IMG/VR virus record: IMGVR_UViG_3300037245_000312
Location: 1-36,021 of that record
DNA from: a virus
DNA: 36,021 nucleotides
Strand: one strand, 5' to 3'
In this document: piece after piece, positions 1 through 6,524 of the stretch
How the letters are laid out: the number at the start of each line of letters is the position of its first letter
How positions within the stretch are numbered: position 1 is the first letter of the stretch
The notes under the pieces: generated by a model
The model's input: only the letters and a program-made list of their open reading frames with translations
What the model was told of the DNA's origin: nothing
The model's database searches: none
Translations under genes and position numbers: made by a program

Positions 1-2
1 TA

Positions 3-995
3 ACCAGACCAAGAGACTTGAATAAGCAGGCAGGTTCAGGCAATAAGGCAATGCCGTTCGAGTCTATCTATATTTCTCGTACTGACAGTGTAATAGTAAG
101 AGAGCAAGGGTATGAAGAATTTCCGTTCCAGGTTCCACGCTGGTCGAAGTCCTCGAGAGAAAAGTGGGGTCGCGGGGTTGGTACATGGGCTATTGGGATT
201 GTCAATGCTTTACAGGTAAAGAGCCGTGACTTGAATGAGGTTGGTAACTTACATAACAATCCTCCAAAAGAAGTCCTTGAATCGTTCGAGGGCGAGGTGA
301 GAGTTTCTCCGGGCGACCTTAACTTCGTTACAGAGATGGGTTCTATCAAGGCTATTCAATCTACAGCACTAGGTGACTTTAATGTAACTCTTAAATCAAT
401 AGAGATCGACCAACGCATAGTAAGGAAGATGTTCTTTAATGATGCGTTTAATCAGCTTGAAGATTTGAAGGGCGACCGCAGGAACGAACTAGAGATACGC
501 TCACGGCTTGCTGAGGGATTACGCAAGTTAGTCATGCCAGTAGGTAGAATACAGACTGAGTGGCTTACAGGACAGGTTACACGGGACATTGGCTTACTAA
601 TGCGGAATGGTGAGTTTGGCGAACTACCCGAGGAGATGCAGGGCAAGAACTTCAAGATAGAATACGTTGGCAGACTTGCCCTTGAATTGCAGGCAGCACA
701 GTCGATGGGATGGTTAAGATGGGTTCAGGAAGGCGTAGAGATTGAGGCGTCAGTACCTGGCACACTAGACAATGTGGATATTGACGGTGGTTACAGACGC
801 AGAGGTATTACTCTTGGTGTTAGCGTTGACGACATGGCATCAGAAGACGAAGTATTAGAAAAGAGACAAGCCAGATTGGATGCCCAACAGGCACAAAAAG
901 AAATGGAATTAGCAACCTTGGCGGCACAGAATTATCCCGGAGCGACTAAGGCTCCAGAACCAGGTAGTCCAGCAGAGGCTTTAAGTAAAGGATAG
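3..995 (+). CDS. Head-tail connector (portal) protein, 5' end missing
   Basis: This frame is open through the left edge of the window, so the N-terminus of the gene is missing and 330 codons remain; T7 gp8 has 536 residues. The conserved head-to-tail connecting protein signature of T7-like phages is visible near the start: a PFESIYIS segment, then EEFPFQVPRW and a G-R-G-V-G run, and NPPKEVL further on. The C-terminus (last ~50 residues) is charged, Gln/Ala-rich and probably extended, as in other podoviral portals. The dodecameric portal would form the DNA channel at one capsid vertex and nucleate head assembly. Scaffold and capsid genes follow downstream, which fits. The TTG at 18 is not taken as the start because coding sequence continues upstream of it. 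Confidence 0.9.
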   Translation, partial: TRPRDLNKQAGSGNKAMPFESIYISRTDSVIVREQGYEEFPFQVPRWSKSSREKWGRGVGTWAIGIVNALQVKSRDLNEVGNLHNNPPKEVLESFEGEVRVSPGDLNFVTEMGSIKAIQSTALGDFNVTLKSIEIDQRIVRKMFFNDAFNQLEDLKGDRRNELEIRSRLAEGLRKLVMPVGRIQTEWLTGQVTRDIGLLMRNGEFGELPEEMQGKNFKIEYVGRLALELQAAQSMGWLRWVQEGVEIEASVPGTLDNVDIDGGYRRRGITLGVSVDDMASEDEVLEKRQARLDAQQAQKEMELATLAAQNYPGATKAPEPGSPAEALSKG

Positions 996-999
996 AGAA

Positions 1000-1467
1000 A
1001 TGAATATAACAATTGACATTAGAGAAGTAAATGAGATATGCAGGCAAGCCCTACTCGACCATGCCGTCACGCTGGGACTGAAAGATGCTTCCATTGAGGG
1101 ATGTATAGAGAGGCTCATTAGAAAGAATACATTTATAAACTGCAAGCGTAGAGGCGTTGTGATTACAGGACTATCGCAGGTAACAGTAGATCCACCAGTA
1201 GCATTAGAAGACTTGCCTTACAAAGAGCTACAGTCACATGCTAAATCTATTGGCCTTAAAGCGGATGGAACAAAAGAAGTTATATTAGAGAGAATAGGAA
1301 AACGAGATGCCGACATTAAAGCAGGAAAAGGAAGCGAAGCAGAAGAAACAAGTGAAACAGAAGGCAGCGGAAGCGAAAGCACTGACGTTGACGTTTCAAG
1401 CGACATTCGAGACTCCGAACGGACAGATAGTCCTGAAGGAGATGAAAAAACTGGCGGGGTTCAATAA
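1000..1467 (+). CDS. SAP/HeH-domain-like protein between portal and scaffold
   Basis: The product has 155 residues. Residues about 68-100 read as a SAP-type helix-extension-helix (LEDLPYKELQSHAKSIGLK followed by a KEVILERI helix), a fold that often binds DNA or acts as a small adaptor. The N-terminal 60 residues are unrecognised. The last 45 residues are a low-complexity Glu/Ser/Thr/Asp tail. The ATG follows the portal stop after 4 nt with an AAAGGA ribosome site. Its position suggests a head or connector accessory role, but that is inference. The acidic tail is encoded by the same DNA that encodes the start of the next gene in another frame (1307-1467), so either the two genes truly overlap or the tail is a by-product of a frame change. 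Confidence 0.6.
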   Translation: MNITIDIREVNEICRQALLDHAVTLGLKDASIEGCIERLIRKNTFINCKRRGVVITGLSQVTVDPPVALEDLPYKELQSHAKSIGLKADGTKEVILERIGKRDADIKAGKGSEAEETSETEGSGSESTDVDVSSDIRDSERTDSPEGDEKTGGVQ

Positions 1468-1609
1468 CTCGGTTGTTCCCGTAGATAACCACGGCAGGAT
1501 AGACCCGTATGAGGTTATGCGGAATGAAGGAAAGCGAGCGGTAATAGTACATATTGAGAAGCAACTAAATAAAACATTTGAATCTAAACAAGAAAAGGCA
1601 GAAATCTAA
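1307..1609 (+). CDS. Bbp19-like small phage protein
   Basis: The product has 100 residues. From about residue 25 it has the pattern of the Bbp19 family of small podoviral proteins: a hydrophobic stretch with TFETPNGQIVLKEMKKLAG, an Asp/Pro region, then MRNEGKRAVIVHIEKQL. The family lies beside the portal and scaffold in many podoviruses and has no settled function. The first 24 residues are Lys/Gln/Ala-rich. The only ATG before the domain is at 1307, with AGGAAAA upstream, so the gene overlaps the preceding SAP-like gene by 161 bp in a different frame. The stop codon TAA shares a base with the ATG of the scaffold gene, the tight coupling seen through this operon. Confidence 0.6.
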   Translation: MPTLKQEKEAKQKKQVKQKAAEAKALTLTFQATFETPNGQIVLKEMKKLAGFNNSVVPVDNHGRIDPYEVMRNEGKRAVIVHIEKQLNKTFESKQEKAEI

Positions 1610-2475
1610 TGGAAGAAGTAACAGGGACACCCGAACCGATCACTACAGAAGTGACACCCGATCCGACCCCGACAGAAACTCCTCAGTCATTTATTGACAA
1701 CGCAGGGAACTTTACTAAGGGATGGGAAACAGCATACTTAACAGAAGACCAGAGAGCTAATGCAAGAGTTACAGGTGGACGGATAACAAGCGTACAGAGC
1801 ATGTTAGATACAATAACCAACTCCGATAAGATGATTAGTGGCGACAAGATTCTGAAACCGTCTGAAAGTTCTGGCGATGACGAATGGAATGAGTATCACA
1901 AGGCAGGTGGTTGGACGGGCGAAGTAATACCGATGGCCGCACCGGAAGGATTGCCAGACGGGCTGTGGAGCGAAGAAAGAGGTACTGCGTTTTCTGCTTT
2001 GTTCAATGACCTTAAATTGTCACCAGCACAGCAGGCAGGTATAGTAGAGGCTTATAACGCAGACTTGATGAGCCAGGTCAATAACAACAGTATGAATATC
2101 GAAACATCGAGCAAGGAAACGAAAGCCGAACTCTTAGCAGAGAAAGGTAATTCCTATACTCAGTTCATGCACAATGGCGACTTTGCAGTAGAAAAAGGTA
2201 TGGACGATGCTGACCACAAGCAGAGGGTTATTGACAAGTTCGGTAAGGACGTTGACTTTATCCGCTTGATGGGTAATCTCGGCAGTGGAATGAATGAAGC
2301 TGGTTCAGTATCGACAGCAGCAATGGCTCCGTCACCAACAGACATGCAGGGGCAGATAAACGAACTAATGAGCTCGCCTGCGTTTATGGAGCCGATGCAC
2401 CCAGAACATAAAACAACAATGGCAACTATAGCTAGATTACATAAAGAAAAAGCAAGTATAGCAGTACCTGCATAG
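1609..2475 (+). CDS. Capsid assembly scaffold protein
   Basis: The product has 288 residues, near the 307 of T7 gp9. It is acidic and Pro/Thr/Glu-rich at the N-terminus (residues 1-25), has a central segment rich in Lys, Gln and Asn, and ends in a short basic helix (LHKEKASIAVPA), the part that contacts the coat protein in known scaffolds. It carries no enzyme motif. The gene lies directly before the major capsid gene, as in T7-like phages. The protein would line the procapsid interior and leave before DNA packaging. The call rests on position, size and composition rather than a strict motif. Confidence 0.75.
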   Translation: MEEVTGTPEPITTEVTPDPTPTETPQSFIDNAGNFTKGWETAYLTEDQRANARVTGGRITSVQSMLDTITNSDKMISGDKILKPSESSGDDEWNEYHKAGGWTGEVIPMAAPEGLPDGLWSEERGTAFSALFNDLKLSPAQQAGIVEAYNADLMSQVNNNSMNIETSSKETKAELLAEKGNSYTQFMHNGDFAVEKGMDDADHKQRVIDKFGKDVDFIRLMGNLGSGMNEAGSVSTAAMAPSPTDMQGQINELMSSPAFMEPMHPEHKTTMATIARLHKEKASIAVPA

Positions 2476-2507
2476 TGCAGGAACATCTTTAGTGGGACAC
2501 CCCAGAA

Positions 2508-2606
2508 ATGGACCCCGAAGATGACAGTATTCTGTCCGCGTACCAGCGTAAGGCAGAGAAGAACTCACAAGAGTTACCCTTCTCGATTAACAGTAAAATA
2601 ACTTAA
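2508..2606 (+). CDS. Possible 32-residue protein between scaffold and capsid
   Basis: A short reading frame of 32 codons fills most of the 148-bp gap between the scaffold and capsid genes. It is hydrophilic: an acidic start (MDPEDDS), then Lys/Gln/Ser-rich, with no membrane segment or Cys. The upstream bases give only a weak ribosome site, and it stops 17 nt before the capsid ATG. Nothing is recognised in it. It may be a real small head protein or a chance frame in the capsid leader. Confidence 0.35.
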   Translation: MDPEDDSILSAYQRKAEKNSQELPFSINSKIT

Positions 2607-2623
2607 TCAGAAGGAAAATTATC

Positions 2624-3592
2624 ATGGGTAGAGCACTAGGAGCACCAATACCAACGGGTTTTGTCGATCAGTTCGACAACACTCTGTACCATCTGCTACA
2701 GCAGAAGGATTCAAAGTTTCAACAGGCGGTTGACATCAAACCTATCACTAACGCAGAAGACAAAGCGTTCGATGCAATAGGCAAGCTGGCGTTGACCGAG
2801 AAAACAGAACGTAATCCGAAGACACCGATTACAGAAATTAACACTGAAAGGCGTTGGGTTAATACCACTCCTTTCCACGAAGCCGTACTTATCGACCGTG
2901 ACGATGACCTTAATAGGATTGTTGAGCCTACGTCCGATATTATGACTGAGTTTGTAAACGCAGTGAACCGCAAGAAGGATGACATAATCCTTGAGTCTAT
3001 TGATGCTGATGTAGTATCTGGTAGAACGTCTAAGGGTGGAACTGTAATATCGTGGGCGTCTCAGGACGGTAATGTTAAGTATACCGACAAAGACACTGGC
3101 CGTACTATTGCATGGGACACCGCAGTAGGTAATGCAAATGCAGCCGACACAGGCTTAACAGTTGAAAAAGTCGAACTTGTTCGTGAGTATTTCGCAAACA
3201 ACGACGCAGACGAAAGTACACCAATCTGGGGTGCTATCAGTCCTCGTCAAGCAACCAACCTGTTCGGTCAGGAAGAGTACGTCAACAACGATTACAGTAA
3301 TGGCAAACCTCTTACCACTGGTCGTATCATCATGGGCTGGCATGGTGTCAACTGGATTGTATCGACTAAGATTGTTGGCGGAACAAACAATGATGTTGAT
3401 GGTGACAAAGACGTAGTTCGTTGTCCGTTCTGGTTGCAGAGTGGTTTGATTCTTGGCGTTCAGGATATGATCTCTACTGAGATTAGTATTCGAGCAGACC
3501 TGTCATACTCTAAGCAGATTTATGTTCACATGAACATGGGTGGCATGAGACGTGACGAAGACCGAATTGTATACGTTGAAACAGTAGCATAA
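2624..3592 (+). CDS. Major capsid protein
   Basis: The product has 322 residues, a normal size for an HK97-fold podoviral coat protein. It resembles the phage capsid family typified by IPTGFVDQF near the N-terminus, a RRWVNTTPFHEAVLIDRDDD segment at about residues 83-102, and the C-terminal block in which an R(C/A)PFW segment, ISIRADLSYSKQIYVHM and GGMRRDEDRIVYVE follow each other. The gene has a good ribosome site (AAGGAAAA) and is followed by a hairpin at 3601-3635. It would form the icosahedral shell with the portal and scaffold encoded just upstream. This is the most confidently placed head gene in the window. Confidence 0.9.
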   Translation: MGRALGAPIPTGFVDQFDNTLYHLLQQKDSKFQQAVDIKPITNAEDKAFDAIGKLALTEKTERNPKTPITEINTERRWVNTTPFHEAVLIDRDDDLNRIVEPTSDIMTEFVNAVNRKKDDIILESIDADVVSGRTSKGGTVISWASQDGNVKYTDKDTGRTIAWDTAVGNANAADTGLTVEKVELVREYFANNDADESTPIWGAISPRQATNLFGQEEYVNNDYSNGKPLTTGRIIMGWHGVNWIVSTKIVGGTNNDVDGDKDVVRCPFWLQSGLILGVQDMISTEISIRADLSYSKQIYVHMNMGGMRRDEDRIVYVETVA

Positions 3593-3600
3593 ATACTAAC

Positions 3601-3635
3601 AGGGCGGCGGTTAATTAGTTTGCCGGTTAAGCCCT
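3601..3635 (+). terminator. Hairpin after the capsid gene
   Basis: AGGGC at 3601-3605 can pair with GCCCT at 3631-3635, and GGC at 3606-3608 with GCC at 3622-3624, with a bulge of about six bases on the 3' side. AT-rich sequence follows, but there is no strong T-run. It may be a partial terminator or RNA-processing hairpin that raises capsid mRNA, the role of the hairpin after T7 gene 10. Confidence 0.35.
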
Positions 3636-3653
3636 AAATTTTAAGGAACAATT

Positions 3654-4463
3654 ATGAGTTATTCAAATTACAGCCAGACACATAGAAGGTCGATTAACTG
3701 CGAGCCTTCTCAAATGACAGCCGAATCTAATCTCTGGACGCCTACAGCGGATCAGAAAAATATGCTTGGTATGATTTTTGAAACCGATGACGGTAGAACA
3801 TTTCGGTATTGCAAGAATATTGCAACCGAGATAGGTAAGAACCTTATGGTTCAAAGCGAAGTTCCCGACGCACAGCAGTATGACAATCTCCAGAACGTCA
3901 CATCTCCAACCCAGACAGCAGGATTGGTTAGGTTTGATGTTGACATTGTTACTGGAAGCGGCCTTGTCGATGGCGACTTAGTTGATGGCTATATGGTTGT
4001 CAATGCAAGTGCAGGTGCTACAGGCGAAGCTGGCGACATGTATACAATCAAGAGCAACGTATACACTGTTGGTGATACTGTTATGCGTCTTGAGATTGCT
4101 GATGCTGGCGGGCTAAGGAACGCTATCACGGCAACATCGAATGTATCGTTCGTCAAGAACAAGTATCGTGACCTGAAAGTTCAGCCAACGACCGTAGATG
4201 GTTTTGTAATTGGTTCGACACTTACAGTTGTACCGGCTAGTTATTACTTCTGGGCGCAGACTAAAGGTGTTGCATCGGTTATCATTGATACTGGCGACAC
4301 CGTTATTATTGGCGACCCTGTTGGAACACTGTCTACTGGTAACGGTACGGCTGGCTCTGTTGGTTTGGTTGCTACGTTTGCAACTGACCTCGTATGGGGT
4401 TATATGGTAATGGTAGCGGCTGGTGCGGACTATGGCCTAGTTAATTTCACTAATCTGGAATAG
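3654..4463 (+). CDS. Probable head decoration or structural protein, unknown family
   Basis: The product has 269 residues and I do not recognise the family. The N-terminal third is mixed (a CEPSQMTAESNLW stretch, then DGRTFRYCKN). The rest is rich in Gly, Val, Thr and Asp with alternating hydrophobic residues typical of beta-sandwich virion proteins, including an YYFWAQTKGVASVI strand region at about residues 199-212 and a GDTVIIGDPVG turn. There is no signal peptide. It directly follows the capsid gene with an AAGGAACA ribosome site, which suggests a capsid-cementing or decoration protein. Mass spectrometry of virions would decide. Confidence 0.6.
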   Translation: MSYSNYSQTHRRSINCEPSQMTAESNLWTPTADQKNMLGMIFETDDGRTFRYCKNIATEIGKNLMVQSEVPDAQQYDNLQNVTSPTQTAGLVRFDVDIVTGSGLVDGDLVDGYMVVNASAGATGEAGDMYTIKSNVYTVGDTVMRLEIADAGGLRNAITATSNVSFVKNKYRDLKVQPTTVDGFVIGSTLTVVPASYYFWAQTKGVASVIIDTGDTVIIGDPVGTLSTGNGTAGSVGLVATFATDLVWGYMVMVAAGADYGLVNFTNLE

Positions 4464-4475
4464 AAAGGCACTATT

Positions 4476-5066
4476 ATGACAACCATAGATTCAAAAAATG
4501 TAGACGTTCAACTTGGTGCTTATACAGGCCCAGAATCAGGGATTGCCCAAGACGATAATGTTAAGGCTGCTAATGACCTGATAAAGACTGATACTGAGTT
4601 GATTCTTGCTAACCAGAACAACACTGGCGACCTTCTTGTAGGGCAGGTTTATTCTTTGTCTAAGGCGGCTGCAACCACAGCCACTACAGATGAATTATTT
4701 ACCGTAGCCGGTGGTGCTATCGAGATAATCTCTTGCTTTGGGCAGGTGACTACAATCATAGCTGGAGCACCTGGCAATGTTAGTCTAGGTGTGAACGCTA
4801 CGGCTGGAGCAACGCATGATGCAGATTTTACCGCAGTCGTAGCCCTTGCCGACAACATGTTTGGTGATGTAATCACTATGGACGCTTTGTCTGGCGGAGA
4901 AAACACACAGGATGCCACGGTTAATACGAATGCCGGTATTCCTCTGAGTTGGTTCTGTCCAGCAGGTGTTATAGAGCAGACATTGTCAAGCACTGGTACT
5001 GGCGTAGTAACTTGGTTCATTAGTTTCAGACCTCTTGAAACTGGCGTCACAGTAGTAGTAAGTTAA
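4476..5066 (+). CDS. Probable virion protein, unknown family
   Basis: The product has 196 residues and belongs to no family I recognise. It is Ala/Thr/Gly/Val-rich and acidic, with predicted beta-strands throughout (for example VVALADNMFGD and GVVTWFISFRPLETG). Residues 1-45 look extended, and the remainder looks like a single beta-rich domain. It has no catalytic motif, signal peptide or Cys cluster. The ATG lies 12 nt after the previous stop with GAAAGG upstream, so it is probably co-translated with its neighbours. Its place between capsid and tail genes points to a head-surface or head-tail joining protein. A strong hairpin follows its stop codon. Confidence 0.6.
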   Translation: MTTIDSKNVDVQLGAYTGPESGIAQDDNVKAANDLIKTDTELILANQNNTGDLLVGQVYSLSKAAATTATTDELFTVAGGAIEIISCFGQVTTIIAGAPGNVSLGVNATAGATHDADFTAVVALADNMFGDVITMDALSGGENTQDATVNTNAGIPLSWFCPAGVIEQTLSSTGTGVVTWFISFRPLETGVTVVVS

Positions 5067-5073
5067 TTTTAAC

Positions 5074-5097
5074 GGGAGCGGGTTTCGGCTCGCTCCC
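5074..5097 (+). terminator. Strong GC hairpin inside the virion operon
   Basis: GGGAGCG at 5074-5080 pairs perfectly with CGCTCCC at 5091-5097 around a 10-nt loop. No T-run follows; the sequence goes straight to the AAGGAATATAAC leader of the next gene. It could be a weak terminator, an mRNA-stabilising 3' end, or a nuclease-processing site that sets the relative output of head and tail genes. Confidence 0.5.
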
Positions 5098-5116
5098 ATA
5101 TCTTAAGGAATATAAC

Positions 5117-5500
5117 ATGGCTATAACGCTAGCTACTCCAGAAATACTGAACGAGAAAACAGCAAGGGGCGGCACTCCGTTTGTTGTTACCGGCTTTAGT
5201 GCCGACACATCAACAGCCAATGAATTGAAGGCTGCGCCAGGTGCAGGGTTCTCGATACTTATTGACCACGTAATAATCACAACTAATGTAACAACAGTTG
5301 ACCCTTGGCTACAGGACGAAGACGACAAGGTAATCTTTGGAAGGTTCTTTGGTACTATAGGAGCAGCAGGTGGGCCGCTGGTTATCAATAAGCATTTCCC
5401 TAATCCATTGAAACTTATATCCAATAAAGCATTAGAACTTAAAGCATCAGCCTCTGGCGATGTATCAGTGTACGTCGAAGGAAGAATTAAAGCAGACTAG
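5117..5500 (+). CDS. Small beta-rich probable virion protein
   Basis: The product has 127 residues with no recognised family. It has alternating hydrophobic strands (SILIDHVIITTN, DKVIFGRFFGTIG, DVSVYVEGRI), one PWLQDEDD acidic turn and no Cys, consistent with a small one-domain beta-sandwich. It is preceded by an AAGGAATATAAC ribosome site just after the 5074-5097 hairpin and ends 9 nt before the tail tubular A gene. A decoration, stopper or tail-completion protein would fit this slot. I assign no specific role. Confidence 0.55.
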   Translation: MAITLATPEILNEKTARGGTPFVVTGFSADTSTANELKAAPGAGFSILIDHVIITTNVTTVDPWLQDEDDKVIFGRFFGTIGAAGGPLVINKHFPNPLKLISNKALELKASASGDVSVYVEGRIKAD

Positions 5501-5509
5501 GAGTAAACG

Positions 5510-6139
5510 ATGGCTATTAGCAACACATCAATCTGTAATATGTCACTAGACAAGATAGGAGCGGCACGTATCAATGACCTTGATACTGACCAATCTCCAC
5601 AGGCTATTAAGTGCAGGACTCACTATGTGCAGACTAGGGACGCCTTAATACGATCTCATTACTGGCGTTTCGCTTCTACAAGGGCTGCATTATCTCAGGA
5701 CACGGTAGACCCAGACTTCGAGTACGACAGCCAGTTTATTCTGCCAACCGACTTCATGCGTCTCAAGAACGTATATGGCGGCAATGGTTTTGGCAATGCA
5801 AATCTTAGGACTACATACGCCATCGAAGGCGATAGAATCCTGACAAACGAGACTGCCATCAATCTAAGATACATTAAGAGGGTAACTGACCCGACAAAGT
5901 TTGATGAACTGTTTACTGAGGTCTTTATATTAAAACTTGCCCTTAAGCTAGTAGCCTTATCAGGTGCGAACCCGAAGATGACAGTAACGATTGGACAAGA
6001 ACTCGCTGGCATTATGCCACAGGTGAGGGCGTTGGACAGACAGGAAACGAATACGGTTGGCCGTGAGGCTCACGTACCGTGGGTAGAATCACGGGTTAGT
6101 GCAAGAAGTGCTACAATAGGAGATACGGTCGTTGGCTAA
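5510..6139 (+). CDS. Tail tubular protein A (T7 gp11-like)
   Basis: The product has 209 residues, close to T7 gp11 (196). The N-terminus matches the family closely: ICNMSLDKIGAARINDLD, then a conserved Ala/Cys segment, YVQTRDALIRSHYWRFASTR at about residues 38-57, and DSQFILPTDFMRLKNVYG. The protein forms the ring between the portal and the tail nozzle. The rightmost 50 residues are less conserved. It overlaps the next gene by 8 bp. Its position before the gp12-like gene supports the call. Confidence 0.88.
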   Translation: MAISNTSICNMSLDKIGAARINDLDTDQSPQAIKCRTHYVQTRDALIRSHYWRFASTRAALSQDTVDPDFEYDSQFILPTDFMRLKNVYGGNGFGNANLRTTYAIEGDRILTNETAINLRYIKRVTDPTKFDELFTEVFILKLALKLVALSGANPKMTVTIGQELAGIMPQVRALDRQETNTVGREAHVPWVESRVSARSATIGDTVVG

Positions 6140-6524
6140 CGAAATACAAGCAGACTATAAGACAGGCGAAACGCTATACGCCACAAGGTTCCAGCCCACC
6201 GGGAATGTGTTCATTACTTCCGGTGCGTCTGACCAGGTATGGTCTGATCCTACTCTGTACGATGTAACAATGGCTGAGAACGGCAATGGTGGTCATTACG
6301 AGGGCGACTTCGATGCGTCTGCTAATATCGCCGCTGGTACGTATCAGGTTACTATTTTCTTGCAGACAGGCGGAAGCCCAGCTAACGGTGATCCTCAATT
6401 ATACAAAGGTGAGATTTACTGGGATGGCACAGCAGAAATAAGCATATTTACATTAGACAATAGCATAAACATACTCACTGCTGCTGGCAGTAGGGTATTA
6501 AACGTATATGGAGTCGGCGAATAA
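6132..6524 (+). CDS. Conserved small tail-region protein, Ig-like
   Basis: The product has 130 residues and starts at a TTG (6132) preceded by AGGAG at good spacing; the reading frame overlaps the end of the tail tubular A gene. It shows the pattern of a small beta-sandwich: a Y-K-T-G-E-T-L-Y start, GGHYEGDFDASANIAAGTYQ at residues 54-73, then strand VTIFLQTGG and YKGEIYWDG at about 91-99. Proteins of this pattern occur between the gp11- and gp12-like genes in many uncultured podoviruses; their role is not known. A structural or tail-associated role is inferred from position. Confidence 0.6.
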   Translation: MANEIQADYKTGETLYATRFQPTGNVFITSGASDQVWSDPTLYDVTMAENGNGGHYEGDFDASANIAAGTYQVTIFLQTGGSPANGDPQLYKGEIYWDGTAEISIFTLDNSINILTAAGSRVLNVYGVGE

